Shown here: one piece after another, positions 51,769-62,300 of the stretch
Numbering within the stretch: the stretch's first letter is position 1
Layout of the letters: every line of letters starts with the position of its first letter
Assembly: GCF_014926585.1 (NCBI RefSeq)
Contig: NZ_CP045422.1
Location: 3,378,001 to 3,442,000, forward strand
Source: Devosia beringensis
GTDB taxonomy: Bacteria > Pseudomonadota > Alphaproteobacteria > Rhizobiales > Devosiaceae
Reading direction: 5' to 3'
Length of the DNA: 64,000 nt
The notes under the pieces: generated by a model
What the model saw: only the letters and a program-made list of their open reading frames with translations
Database searches by the model: none
Told to the model about the DNA's origin: nothing
Translations under genes and position numbers: made by a program

Positions 51769-53238
51769 ATGGCTATCACGGGTCTCGAAGGGGCGCCGAA
51801 GGCCGATAGCAGGTCATCCGGCAAGCTCGGATTGGTCTCGCTTGTCGCCCTCGTCGTAGGTTCAATGATTGGCGGCGGCGTTTTCAGCCTGCCGCAGAAC
51901 ATGGCCAAGGGTGCATCTCCGGGTGCCGTCGTCATCGGCTGGCTGATCACCGGCATCGGCATGCTGGCGCTGGCCTTCGTCTATCAGGGACTGTCGACCC
52001 GAAAGCCTGCGCTCGACGCCGGTCCCTATGCCTATGCTCGGGCCGGCTTCGGCGATTTCGTCGGCTTCAACAGTGCCTGGGGCTACTGGCTCAGCGCCTG
52101 GCTCGGCAACGTCTCGTATGTCGTGCTGATCTTCGGCGCCCTGAGCTATTTCTATCCGGCCTTCGGCGCCGAGGGGAACACGGTGCAGGCGATCATCGGC
52201 GCCTCGGTCGTTCTGTGGATCACCCATGCGCTGGTCCTTATGGGTATCCGGCAGGCCGCCATCATCAATGTCGTTACCACGATCGCGAAACTGCTACCTA
52301 TCCTGCTGTTCATCCTGCTGGTGGCGTTGGCGTTCAACCCGCCGAAGATCAGCATTGATTTCTGGGGGACGCAGACACCCGACCTTGGCAGCATCATGGA
52401 CCAGGTCAAAAGCACGATGCTTGTCACGCTCTGGGTCTTCATCGGGATCGAAGGCGCAAGCGTTGTCTCTGGCCGCGCCGCCAGACGGGAGGACATTGGT
52501 CGCGCCACGATCATCGGATTCGTCATCGCGCTCGGCGTCTATTTGTGCGTATCGTTGCTATCCTTCGGCGTCATGAACCAGGCTGAACTCGCCGGCCTGC
52601 CTTCGTCGGCGTCGATGGCCAACGTGCTGGAACAGGTCGTTGGTCCCTGGGGTTCGGTTCTCGTGCGGATCGGGCTTGTCATCTCGGTGGCTGGCGCGTT
52701 CCTGAGCTGGACTTTGTTTGCCGCCGAAATTCCGTATCGTGCAGCGAAGGAGGGCATGCTGCCGAAAATCTTTGCGGCCGAAAACGCGAACGGATCTCCC
52801 GCCGGGGCGCTTTGGATCACCAACATTTTCGTGCAGATTTCCCTCATCGTCACGCTTTTCTCGAACTCGACCTATCTTGCTCTGTTCTACATCGCCTCGA
52901 CGGCGATCCTGGTGCCCTATGTCCTCTCCGGCGCTTATGCGCTCAAGCTTGCGCTGAGCGGCGAAGGCTACGGCGCGGGCGAGCGGCGTGGGCGCGACAT
53001 GTTCGCCGGCGCGCTGGCCACGGTTTATGGCGCGTGGCTGATCTATGCCGCAGGGCCAAATTACCTGCTGATGTGCGCCATCCTCTATGCCATCGGGGTT
53101 CCGGTCTACTGGTTCGCCCGTTCCGCGAGGGGCGAAAAGGCCTTTTCCGGTATTGAGGCGGTGATCGGCATGGGGATCGTGATCGCTGCAGGCATCGCCG
53201 CCTACCTGATGTGGACCGGCGCCATCAGCGCGCTTTGA
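51769..53238 (+). CDS. arcD: Arginine/ornithine antiporter (APC family)
   Basis: A 489-residue APC-superfamily transporter with about twelve to thirteen membrane segments. The first carries the substrate-binding [16 protein letters not shown]. In the arc operon it exchanges external arginine for ornithine. ATG 51769 is preceded by GAGAGAGAAAG. First gene of arcDABC; an FNR-type box is upstream. Confidence 0.92.
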   Translation: MAITGLEGAPKADSRSSGKLGLVSLVALVVGSMIGGGVFSLPQNMAKGASPGAVVIGWLITGIGMLALAFVYQGLSTRKPALDAGPYAYARAGFGDFVGFNSAWGYWLSAWLGNVSYVVLIFGALSYFYPAFGAEGNTVQAIIGASVVLWITHALVLMGIRQAAIINVVTTIAKLLPILLFILLVALAFNPPKISIDFWGTQTPDLGSIMDQVKSTMLVTLWVFIGIEGASVVSGRAARREDIGRATIIGFVIALGVYLCVSLLSFGVMNQAELAGLPSSASMANVLEQVVGPWGSVLVRIGLVISVAGAFLSWTLFAAEIPYRAAKEGMLPKIFAAENANGSPAGALWITNIFVQISLIVTLFSNSTYLALFYIASTAILVPYVLSGAYALKLALSGEGYGAGERRGRDMFAGALATVYGAWLIYAAGPNYLLMCAILYAIGVPVYWFARSARGEKAFSGIEAVIGMGIVIAAGIAAYLMWTGAISAL

Positions 53239-53263
53239 CCCCCTTGAATTGAGGAACCCTGTG

Positions 53264-54496
53264 ATGAAGGCGGAAATGAAACTCGGGGTCCATTCGGAGA
53301 CCGGAAAGCTGCACCAGGTCATCGTCTGCCGCCCGGGCCTTGCCCATCGGCGCCTGACGCCGGCCAATTGTCAGGAATTGCTGTTCGACGATGTGTTCTG
53401 GGTCAAGCAGGCACAAAAGGACCATGACGTCTTTGCCGCAACCATGCGCGGCGAAGGCGTCGAGGTGCTGGATGTCAACGTGCTTCTGGCCGAGACATTG
53501 GAAACGGAGGAAGGCCGCGCCTACGTGCTGGACCACAGGATCAGCGCCGATCAGGTCGGCGTTGGTATGATCAGCGAATTGCGCGGCTGGATGGATGAGC
53601 TGCCGGGCGCCGACCTGGCCGAATACCTTCTGGGCGGACTGGCCGCAGACGATCTGCCATTCAGCCCTACTGGTCTGTTCGGCGGCTACCTCGGCCATCA
53701 CGGTTTCATCCTGCCGCCTCTGCCGAATGCGCTGTTCACCCGCGACAACTCTGCCTGGATTTATGGTGGCGTTGTCGTGAACCCGATGTACTGGGCCGCA
53801 CGCCGCCCGGAAACCTTACTGAACACGGCAATCTACCGGTTTCACCCTGCGTTCGCCGGCAAGGCCGAAATCCATTGGGGCGATCCGACCAAGGAGCACG
53901 GGCTGGCCACGCTCGAGGGCGGCGACATCATGCCGGTCGGCAACCGCACGGTTCTGGTCGGCATGGGCGAGCGGTCGTCGCCACAAGGCATCGGGCAGCT
54001 GGCACAAGCGCTTTTCGCCAAGGGTCTTGTGGACCGCGTTCTGGCCTTTCGCATCCCGAAATCGCGCGCAGCGATGCACCTCGACACCGTGTTCACGCTG
54101 TGCGGCGGGGATGTGGTGACGACCTTCAAGGAAGTTGCCGACGAACTGACTTGCTACGACATCCGTCCCGGCGAGGGAACGGCGCCGCTGGCGTTCCGCC
54201 TCGACCCGCGCCCGATCTTCGAAATCGTGGCCGAAGTTCTTGGCTACAAGAAACTGCAGATCGTGCCGACCGGCGGCAACACCCAGGAAGAGCGGGCCCG
54301 TGAGCAGTGGAATGACGGCAACAACGTGCTGGCACTGCGCCCCGGGGTCGTAGTCGGCTATGACCGTAACGACGATACCAATGCAGCTCTCAAGGCCGTC
54401 GGCGTCGAGGTGTTGGCAATTCCTGGTGCGGAGCTTGGGCGTGGCCGCGGTGGCGCACATTGCATGAGCTGCCCGACCATCCGCGACCCAATCTGA
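53264..54496 (+). CDS. arcA: Arginine deiminase
   Basis: A 410-residue guanidino-group hydrolase converting arginine to citrulline and ammonia. The catalytic Cys near 400 is in [10 protein letters not shown], and family blocks include [21 protein letters not shown] and [14 protein letters not shown] (with the His-x-Asp). ATG 53264 with GAGGA upstream is preferred to TTG 53249. Second gene of the energy-yielding arginine fermentation pathway. Confidence 0.95.
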   Translation: MKAEMKLGVHSETGKLHQVIVCRPGLAHRRLTPANCQELLFDDVFWVKQAQKDHDVFAATMRGEGVEVLDVNVLLAETLETEEGRAYVLDHRISADQVGVGMISELRGWMDELPGADLAEYLLGGLAADDLPFSPTGLFGGYLGHHGFILPPLPNALFTRDNSAWIYGGVVVNPMYWAARRPETLLNTAIYRFHPAFAGKAEIHWGDPTKEHGLATLEGGDIMPVGNRTVLVGMGERSSPQGIGQLAQALFAKGLVDRVLAFRIPKSRAAMHLDTVFTLCGGDVVTTFKEVADELTCYDIRPGEGTAPLAFRLDPRPIFEIVAEVLGYKKLQIVPTGGNTQEERAREQWNDGNNVLALRPGVVVGYDRNDDTNAALKAVGVEVLAIPGAELGRGRGGAHCMSCPTIRDPI

Positions 54497-54514
54497 CCAA
54501 AAGGAGCCGAGACA

Positions 54515-55516
54515 ATGGCCTTTAACCTGAAAAACCGCAGCCTTCTGACGCTGCGCGATTATACTCCACGAGAGATCGGTTTCCTGATAAAGCTCGCGGC
54601 CGATCTCAAGACCGCAAAATATGCCGGCACCGAAGTTCCCAGGCTTCAGGGCAAGGATATAGCCTTGATCTTCGAAAAGGATTCGACCCGGACCCGCGTC
54701 GGCTTCGAGGTCGCCGCCTATGATCAGGGGGCTCGTGTCACCTATCTGGGACCAACTGGCAGCCACATCGGTCACAAGGAATCGGTCAAGGACACCGCCC
54801 GGGTTCTGGGGCGCATCTATGATGCGATCGAATATCGCGGATTTGCTCAGGAGATCGTCGAGCAACTGGCCAAGTATTCCGGTGTTCCAGTCTACAACGG
54901 ATTGACCAAGGAATTCCACCCGACCCAAATCCTGGCCGATTTCCTTACCATGCAGGAGCATGTTGAAAAGCCGCTGCGCCAGGTTTCCTATGCCTTCATC
55001 GGAGACGCGGCAAATAACATGGGCGACAGCTTGCTGATCGGCGGCGCCAAGATGGGTATGGACGTGAGGCTTTGCGCGCCCAAGGCATGCTGGCCGTCAG
55101 CGGACATCAAGGAAGAGGCCCGGGCCATTGCCACTGAAACAGACGCACGGATCATGATCACCGACGACGTCGATGCCGCTGTGAAGGGTGTCGATTTCGT
55201 CTACACCGACGTCTGGGTCTCGATGGGGGAACCCCAAGAGAAATGGGCCGAGCGGATCGAGCTGCTGATGCCCTATCAGGTCAATGCGGCGCTGATGGCG
55301 AGAACCGGCAATCCGCGAACCCGCTTCATGCATTGCCTGCCCGCCTTCCACAACACTGAGACATCCGTGGGTGCCGACATCGAGGCTAAATTCGGCATCA
55401 GCGCGATGGAAGTGACCGATGACGTGTTCGAGAGCCCGGCCTCGATCGTCTTCGACCAGGCCGAGAACCGGCTGCATACGATCAAGGCGGTGCTTGTCGC
55501 CACGTTGGGTGCTTGA
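54515..55516 (+). CDS. arcB: Ornithine carbamoyltransferase, catabolic
   Basis: A 333-residue enzyme splitting citrulline with phosphate into ornithine and carbamoyl phosphate. Carbamoyl-phosphate site [13 protein letters not shown] near 50-62, [13 protein letters not shown], ornithine site [15 protein letters not shown] and HCLPAFH near 273 are present. Its operon position with arcA and arcC marks it as the catabolic form. GGAGCC ribosome site at 8 bases. Confidence 0.95.
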   Translation: MAFNLKNRSLLTLRDYTPREIGFLIKLAADLKTAKYAGTEVPRLQGKDIALIFEKDSTRTRVGFEVAAYDQGARVTYLGPTGSHIGHKESVKDTARVLGRIYDAIEYRGFAQEIVEQLAKYSGVPVYNGLTKEFHPTQILADFLTMQEHVEKPLRQVSYAFIGDAANNMGDSLLIGGAKMGMDVRLCAPKACWPSADIKEEARAIATETDARIMITDDVDAAVKGVDFVYTDVWVSMGEPQEKWAERIELLMPYQVNAALMARTGNPRTRFMHCLPAFHNTETSVGADIEAKFGISAMEVTDDVFESPASIVFDQAENRLHTIKAVLVATLGA

Positions 55517-55517
55517 G

Positions 55518-56462
55518 GTGCTGGTGGTCGCCGCCCTTGGTGGAAACGCGTTGTTGAAACGCGGTGAGCCGCTGACGGCTGAGGCGCAGCGCGCCAATGT
55601 GAAACAGGCGGCCAAAGCGCTGGCCGCGATCGTACGGGCGGGACACCCTCTGGTCGTCACCCACGGCAACGGGCCGCAGGTCGGTCTTCTGGCACTGCAG
55701 GGTGCCTCCTACAAGCCAGACGAGGCCTATCCCCTCGACGTGTTGGGCGCCGAGACAGAGGGCATGATCGGCTACATGATCGAACAGGAACTCGAGAACG
55801 CGCTCGGCCATGACCGGCCGGTGGCGACCCTGCTGACGCAGATCATCGTGGATGGTCGCGATCCGGCCTTTGCAAAGCCGACGAAATTCGTGGGCCCTGT
55901 CTACGAGAGAGAAGAAGCCGAAACCCGGGCGAAGGCCGCGGGTTGGGCGATTGCCGCAGATGGCCCAAAGTGGCGGCGCGTCGTGGCCTCGCCCAGGCCG
56001 TTGGAAATCCCGGATCTGCGCGTTCTCAAGCTGTTGCTGGAACAAGGGGTGATCGTCATCTGCGCCGGCGGTGGCGGTATCCCTGTCGTCCGGCGCGGCG
56101 ATGGCAGCCTGATCGGCATCGAGGCGGTCATCGACAAGGATGCAGCCAGCGCACTGCTTGCCCGGCAGCTTGGGGCCGATGCGCTCCTGCTTCTGACCGA
56201 TGTCGATGGCGTCTATCGCGACTTCGGCACGGAACGCGCGGCGCGGATCGCCGAACTGACAGTGGTCGAAGCGCGTGCCTTCGATGCGCCCGCCGGTTCC
56301 ATGGGGCCAAAGCTGCGCGCCGGATCTGATTTCGCCACGGCCGGCCGCTTCACCGGCATCGGTCGGCTGGAGGACGCCATCGCAATTCTGGACGGCCGCA
56401 CCGGCACGCGCATCGTCACACCGGACGAGGCTCAGGAAGAACCTGGTGGGGCGCTCGTCTGA
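55518..56462 (+). CDS. arcC: Carbamate kinase
   Basis: A 314-residue kinase making ATP and carbamate-derived ammonia plus CO2 from carbamoyl phosphate. GTG 55518 gives the standard N-terminus LVVAALGGNALLKRGEP; other blocks are VVTHGNGPQVG, VICAGGGGIPVV and LLLTDVDGVYRDFG. It starts one base after the arcB stop. With arcDAB this is a full arginine deiminase pathway, yielding ATP under anoxia and raising pH under acid stress. Confidence 0.94.
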   Translation: MLVVAALGGNALLKRGEPLTAEAQRANVKQAAKALAAIVRAGHPLVVTHGNGPQVGLLALQGASYKPDEAYPLDVLGAETEGMIGYMIEQELENALGHDRPVATLLTQIIVDGRDPAFAKPTKFVGPVYEREEAETRAKAAGWAIAADGPKWRRVVASPRPLEIPDLRVLKLLLEQGVIVICAGGGGIPVVRRGDGSLIGIEAVIDKDAASALLARQLGADALLLLTDVDGVYRDFGTERAARIAELTVVEARAFDAPAGSMGPKLRAGSDFATAGRFTGIGRLEDAIAILDGRTGTRIVTPDEAQEEPGGALV

Positions 56463-56637
56463 CACATTCGGCGACTTTCCGGACGGCAAAGGGGGCAAGG
56501 TTCGGCATTCTCGTCAAATAGGTCTCCGCCAGTGATTTGCCCAAGGCGAATATGCTCCGGAACGAAGTGCATGGTGTTCACGACGCTGCCCGTCAGGCTC
56601 ATCACAGGTTTGTTTCCATCCAGGAGAGGTCTGCAGT

Positions 56638-59208
56638 TTGACATTGTCCATTACGAAACCGCAGGGGTCAGCACCGTCACATCAAGGCCTCACCAAGGCC
56701 GAGGCCGAGGCCCGGCTTGCTGCCGAGGGCTACAACGAACTGCCGCGTGCGCGTCGTCGCACACCCTTTCGGATCGTGCTGGAGGTCCTGCGCGAACCGA
56801 TGCTGGCGCTGCTGATCGTAGGGGGTGTGGTCTATCTGTTGCTTGGCAGCCTGGAAGAGGCGCTGGTTCTGCTGGCCTTCGCCTGCCTGTCGGTGGGTAT
56901 CACCGTGGTGCAGGAGGCGCGGACCGAACGGGTGCTGGAGGCGCTGCGCGACCTGACCAGTCCGCGCGCACTGGTGATCCGGGGCGGCGATCGGCTGCGG
57001 ATCGCCGGGCGCGAGGTGGCACGTGGCGACCTGATCGTGCTGTCCGAAGGCGACAGGGTGCCCGCCGACGCTGTGCTTCTGGAGGCAACGGGCCTTTCGG
57101 CCGATGAATCCCTCCTGACGGGCGAGGCCGTTCCTGTCCGCAAGCGGGTGGGAACGCCCGATCCCGACACCCGTCCGGGCGGTGAGGATCTGCCCGTGGT
57201 CTTCTCGGGCAGCCTTATCGTCGGCGGATCGGCCATCGCCGAGGTGACGGCGACCGGGCCCGCCAGCGAGATCGGCAAAATCGGCGCCTCGCTCGCCACG
57301 CTGGAAACCGAGACTCCGCATCTGCAGCGCCAGATGCGCAGGCTGGTCATCTGGTTCGCCGCGCTGGGGGGCGCGGTCAGCGTGGCGGTAGTGGTCCTCT
57401 ATGGACTGTTGCGCGGCGGCTGGCTGGAGGGGGTTCTTGCGGGCATCGCCGTGGGCATGTCGATGCTGCCCGAGGAATTCCCGATGGTGCTGGCCGTCTT
57501 CATGGCGATGGGGGCGTGGCGGATCTCCAAGGTCAGAGTGCTGACGCGGCGTGCCTCGGCGATTGAGACGCTGGGCGCGGCCTCGGTGCTGTGCACCGAC
57601 AAGACCGGCACCCTGACCGAGAACCGCATGACGATTGCCGAATTGCGCCTGTCCGACGGAACGCCGGCCACAATCGGCGAAACGGCCTTGCCAGAGGCCT
57701 TTCGCGAGCTTTCGGCAGCGGGGGTCTTGGCTTCGGCCCCCGAACCGTTTGACCCGATGGAGAAGGCGTTTCATGCGCTGGCCACAGCGGACCTGCGCGC
57801 CGGGGAAACCCTGCCCGGGGCGGGCCGGAGGCTGGTGCGCACCTATGGGCTGTCACCCGATCTGCTTGCCATGTCGCAGGTCTGGGCAACTGATGGCGCG
57901 GGCTGGCAGATCGCCGCCAAGGGCGCACCCGAGGCGATCGCCGACCTATGCGCGCTGGACACGGCCGCCCGCGCCACGGTTACTGCGCAGGTGAACGACA
58001 TGGCGCAGGCGGGCCTGCGGGTGCTGGGGGTGGCCGATGCCGCGTTTTCCAGCGCCGGCCTGCCAGACAGCCAGCGCGCGTTCGCCTTTCGCTTTCTGGG
58101 CCTCGTCGGTCTCGCCGATCCTCTGCGCACCTCGGTGCCCGAGGCGGTGGCGCTGTGCCGCAGCGCAGGGATCCGGATCATCATGATCACCGGCGACTAT
58201 CCGGCCACGGCGCAGGCCATCGCGGCGCTGGCAGGATTGCAGGGCGGCCGGGTGATCGCCGGGGCCGACCTTCAGGCGATGCCGGACGCTGATCTGGTTG
58301 CCGCTGTGCAGGATGTCAGCATCTTCGCCCGCATCATGCCGGAACAGAAGCTGCGCATCGTCAACGCGCTGAAGGCCTCGGGCGCCGTTGTGGCCATGAC
58401 AGGCGACGGCGTGAACGACGCGCCGTCGCTCAAGGCGGCAGATATCGGCGTGGCGATGGGCGGGCGCGGGACTGATGTGGCGCGCGAGGCGGCCAGCATC
58501 GTGCTGCTGGATGACGATTTCGGCTCCATCGTCACCACCGTGCGATTGGGGCGGCGGATCTACGACAACCTGCGCAAGGCTATGAGTTTCATCCTGGCAG
58601 TGCATGTGCCGATCGCAGGGCTGGCACTGATGCCGCTTCTGTTCGGGATGCCGATCCTTTTCGGCCCTATGCACATCGCCTTTCTGGAAATGGTGATCGA
58701 CCCGGTCTGTTCTCTGGTCTTCGAGGCCGAGACTGAGGAGGAAGGCGTGATGGACCGTCCGCCGCGCTCGCCTGCCGAGCCCCTGTTCTCTGTCCCCACC
58801 ATCCTCTGGAGCCTGGTCCAGGGTGCGATGGTTCTAGCGGCGACCGCCACGATCTTCGCGCTTGCCCCCGGTTACGGGCTGGAGGCCGATCAGGTTCGCG
58901 GGCTGACCTTCGCTTCGCTGGTCTTTGGGATCGTTGCGCTGATCTTGGTGGACCGCTCGCTGTCGTCCTCCGTCATCACTGCAATCCGGCGGCCCAACCG
59001 GGCGCTGGCGGTTGTGCTTCCGATCGTCGCCGTCCTTCTGGCAGTCACCCTGTTCTGGCAGGCCGCCCGCGACCTGTTTGGTTTCGCGGCACTGGACCCG
59101 GTATTCCTGGCCGTTCCGGCGCTGGCCGGTCTGGCCGTACTGCTGGTGCTCGAGGCGCTCAAGCCGATCTGGCGGCGCACCGTCCGCGTTGGCGCAACAT
59201 CGCAATAG
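56638..59208 (+). CDS. Cation-translocating P-type ATPase
   Basis: An 856-residue P2-like ATPase. It has the N-terminal cation-ATPase domain (GLTKAEAEARLAAEGYNELP), actuator LTGEAVPV, M4 motif SMLPEEFPMVLAVF, phosphorylation site LCTDKTGTLTENRM and hinge MTGDGVNDAPSLKAADIGVA. The PEEFP form of M4 differs from PEGLP calcium pumps; the ion is unknown. TTG 56638 follows GGAGAGG. It could be cotranscribed with the arc operon (175-base gap). Confidence 0.9.
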   Translation: MTLSITKPQGSAPSHQGLTKAEAEARLAAEGYNELPRARRRTPFRIVLEVLREPMLALLIVGGVVYLLLGSLEEALVLLAFACLSVGITVVQEARTERVLEALRDLTSPRALVIRGGDRLRIAGREVARGDLIVLSEGDRVPADAVLLEATGLSADESLLTGEAVPVRKRVGTPDPDTRPGGEDLPVVFSGSLIVGGSAIAEVTATGPASEIGKIGASLATLETETPHLQRQMRRLVIWFAALGGAVSVAVVVLYGLLRGGWLEGVLAGIAVGMSMLPEEFPMVLAVFMAMGAWRISKVRVLTRRASAIETLGAASVLCTDKTGTLTENRMTIAELRLSDGTPATIGETALPEAFRELSAAGVLASAPEPFDPMEKAFHALATADLRAGETLPGAGRRLVRTYGLSPDLLAMSQVWATDGAGWQIAAKGAPEAIADLCALDTAARATVTAQVNDMAQAGLRVLGVADAAFSSAGLPDSQRAFAFRFLGLVGLADPLRTSVPEAVALCRSAGIRIIMITGDYPATAQAIAALAGLQGGRVIAGADLQAMPDADLVAAVQDVSIFARIMPEQKLRIVNALKASGAVVAMTGDGVNDAPSLKAADIGVAMGGRGTDVAREAASIVLLDDDFGSIVTTVRLGRRIYDNLRKAMSFILAVHVPIAGLALMPLLFGMPILFGPMHIAFLEMVIDPVCSLVFEAETEEEGVMDRPPRSPAEPLFSVPTILWSLVQGAMVLAATATIFALAPGYGLEADQVRGLTFASLVFGIVALILVDRSLSSSVITAIRRPNRALAVVLPIVAVLLAVTLFWQAARDLFGFAALDPVFLAVPALAGLAVLLVLEALKPIWRRTVRVGATSQ

Positions 59209-59346
59209 CGAATCTGTGGATATCTGCGGAATAGATCCGGAGCTGCCATGGACTGCGGAATAGCCTGCTGCGAGCCGAACACCGGCCTTTGCCGAAGGTC
59301 TTGGCGGCACGGAAATCAACGTGAATCTCGCCAGGCGGGCAAGCTG

Positions 59347-62300
59347 CTATCTTGTAGGCTTGCGCACGGGCGTAGCGGCCGAGTACAGGAGCACCCTGAC
59401 TTTTCGGGTCTTGCCGGACCCCGGGAACGCGATGGGGGCCAGCGTCTTGCGCGGCCGACCATCAACGAAGAGCTGCATTTCCCCATGCCCAAGCCTGTCC
59501 GGGTCCTCGATGACCACTTCGATGCTGCCGCTTTCGGTTCGGACCGTCGCAGTAAACCCGCCCCAGTCGCGCGGCAGGCAGGGAGCTATCGCCAGACGCC
59601 CCTTCTTGAGCTGCAGACCGAGGATCGCCTCGACGCCAAGCTGCCAGGTCCAGCCAGCGGCGCCCGTATACCAGGACCATCCACCAAGCCCGATATTTTG
59701 TCCCGGCCCATAGACATCGCCGGGCAACACGTAGGGCTCGCGCACGTAATGCCGAGCTCCGCTGTTACTTTGGGTGCGCCGGATGGGGTTGATGATGTCG
59801 AACACCTGCCAGGCCCCGTTGCCGTCACCCAGCCCGGCGAGTGCATGCCCAAACCACGCCGCCGAATGGGTATATTGTCCACCGTTCTCGCGGATGCCGG
59901 GCGGATAGGCCCGGATATAGCCGGGATCGCGCGGCGTCTGCTGGAAGGGCGGATCAAGCAGTTGCACAAGCCGCCTGTCCGGATGAACCAGCCGGGATCG
60001 GGCGGATGACATTGCTGTTCGCATCCGCTTCCGGGGTGCCACGCCCGCAATGACGGCCCAGGATTGCGCGATGGAGTCGATCTGGCATTCGTCGTTTTGA
60101 TGCGAGCCCCACGGCTTGCCCTCATCGTCGAAGGCCCGGATGTACCACCTGCCGTCCCAGGCGCTGGTTTCAATTGCCGCCGCAAGACTTCCGGCATAGG
60201 CCCTCAGGGCAGCCGCATGTCGCTTGTCACCGTGCTTTTCCAGCAGCGGTGCGAAACGCTTGATTGTTGCGATCTGGAACCAGGCCAGCCAGACGCTTTC
60301 GCCACGCCCCTCATCGCCGACCCGGTCCATGCCATCGTTCCAGTCACCGGTGCCGATGAGCGGCAGTCCATGCAGGCCGGTGCTCATCATCCTGTTGAGT
60401 GCACGGGTGCAATGTTCGAGTAATGTCGCCGTAGCTCCGGCCTCGAATAGTGCATAGCGGTCCTGTTCTTGAGCCTTGAGTGGCTCCGCTTTGAGAAACG
60501 ACACAGCATCGGCAAGGATCGAGTCGTCGCCTGTTGCCTCGACATAGCGGGCGGTGACATGGGCCAGCCAAATGAAGTCGTCCGAACAATGCGTGCGCAC
60601 ACCGCGTCCCGATGGTGGATGCCACCAGTGCAGGGCGTCCCCGTCTTCAAACTGATGCGCGGCGGCGAGGAGGATCTGCGCGCGGGCGCGTTCCGGTTCA
60701 CTTGTCAGCACGGCCAGAACATCCTGAAGCTGGTCGCGATAGCCAAAGGCGCCGCCTGCCTGATAAAAGCCAGCGCGCGCCATCAACCGCGAGGCGATTG
60801 TCTGGTAGAGAAGCCAGCGGTTCACCATCAGATCGAATGCGGGATCGGGCGTCTTGACCTGCACGGCACTGAGCCGCTTCTTCCAGGACGCTTCCACCGA
60901 GGCGAGCGCTTGGACCGCCTGCGCCGGTTCGCGCCATTTCCTGACCAATCCGAGCGTCTCGGCGTGGCTCGCCCCCTGCCCGAGAACGAACGTCACTTCC
61001 TTGGTCGCGCCGGGTTCGATATCAAGATGCACCTGATAGGCAGCGCAAGTATCGCCGCCCGGCGCAAAGCTTCCGCCGAGATCCCAGTGCCGCAGAGCGG
61101 CTGGATTGACGACATTCCCCTCGCTGCCGAGAAAATCATAGCGACTGCCGGTGACGCTATGGGCTGGCAGGGTCGCCGTCAGAAATGCCACGCGCCCGGC
61201 GAATTCCGGGTTCCACCCGTTTTCAGCCAGGATGGCATGGCTTTCCGCGTCATATACGCAGCTCGTGAAGGGTTTGGCCCGGCTCGCCATCGCCCCCAGA
61301 AGCCATTCGGCGTAGTAAGTCGCCGTGATACGCCGGGCCGCGTCGGTGCGATTGATCAACTTCAGGGTGACAATCTTGACCGGGTCATCGGGGGGTACAA
61401 AAGCCCGCAAGGTCTGTTCAAGACCCCGGCTATTGCGCCGCCACTCCGTCAAACCCATCCCGTGCCGAACCTGACAGGCCTGCTCTGCACCCAAAGGCGC
61501 AGGCGTGGGCGTCCACACCGCGCCATCCTGCTCGTCGCGCAGATAGAGGACTTCACCAGGCGTTTCGCTGACCGGATCATTCGACCATGGCGTTAGCCGG
61601 TTTTCGCCGCTGTTGAGGGCCCAGGAGAAGCCGAGGCCGGCCTCGCTGACAATGGTGCCGAAGCCGTCATTGGCAATCACATTGCACCAGGGCGCGGGCG
61701 TTTTCTCGCCCGCCCCAAGATGAATGAGATAGTCGCCGTTCTTCGGATCAAAGCCGCCGATCCCGTTGTCGAATTGTAGACCATCGGGTCGGGAAAGCTC
61801 AGGCATTTCGTGATATGGGGTCGCGCCCGATGGCATGAACTGCGTCGGCACCGCACGCCGTTCCAGAACGCCATCGAGCTTAGTGGACAGCGAGGCGTCA
61901 TCATCATTGAGGATAACAGTCGCAGCAGCCGTCAGACGCTGCAGGCTTTCAGGTGTCATTGCTGCGCTGCTGAGCAGATGGATGCCGCCCGCCGTCCCCA
62001 GACTGGCGTAGGCGCCGGTTTCGCGCAGAATTGCCAGTATTCGTTCACGCAGCGGCGCTTCATAGCCCGCCGGTTCGCTTCGTAGCACCACCAGATCGCA
62101 GCGCATGGCGCCGAGGAGCCAGAGGTTTTGTGCTTTGACAAGGAGTTCGAGCAGTTGGGAGGGTATCTCCTGGGCCATCCGCAACAGCAGGATCGGAAGA
62201 TCGCCCGAAATGCCGAACTGCCAAAGATCGGGTTGCCGCGCATTGTTGGCGCCAATTCCAACGGGCGTCTCGCGGAAATTGGCGTGCGGCATCTGCAGCA

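Noticed and set aside
56432-56644. Minus-strand 70-codon frame between arcC and the P-type ATPase
   Set aside because: Part of it (MHFVPEHIRLGQITGGDLFD) reads like protein, but there is no ribosome site, it overlaps the end of arcC and the next gene start, and no family was recognised.
59586-60197. Several 70-200-codon frames on both strands within the glucan synthase gene
   Set aside because: Shadows of the long NdvB-type frame, with Arg/Pro-rich composition typical of GC-rich antisense frames.
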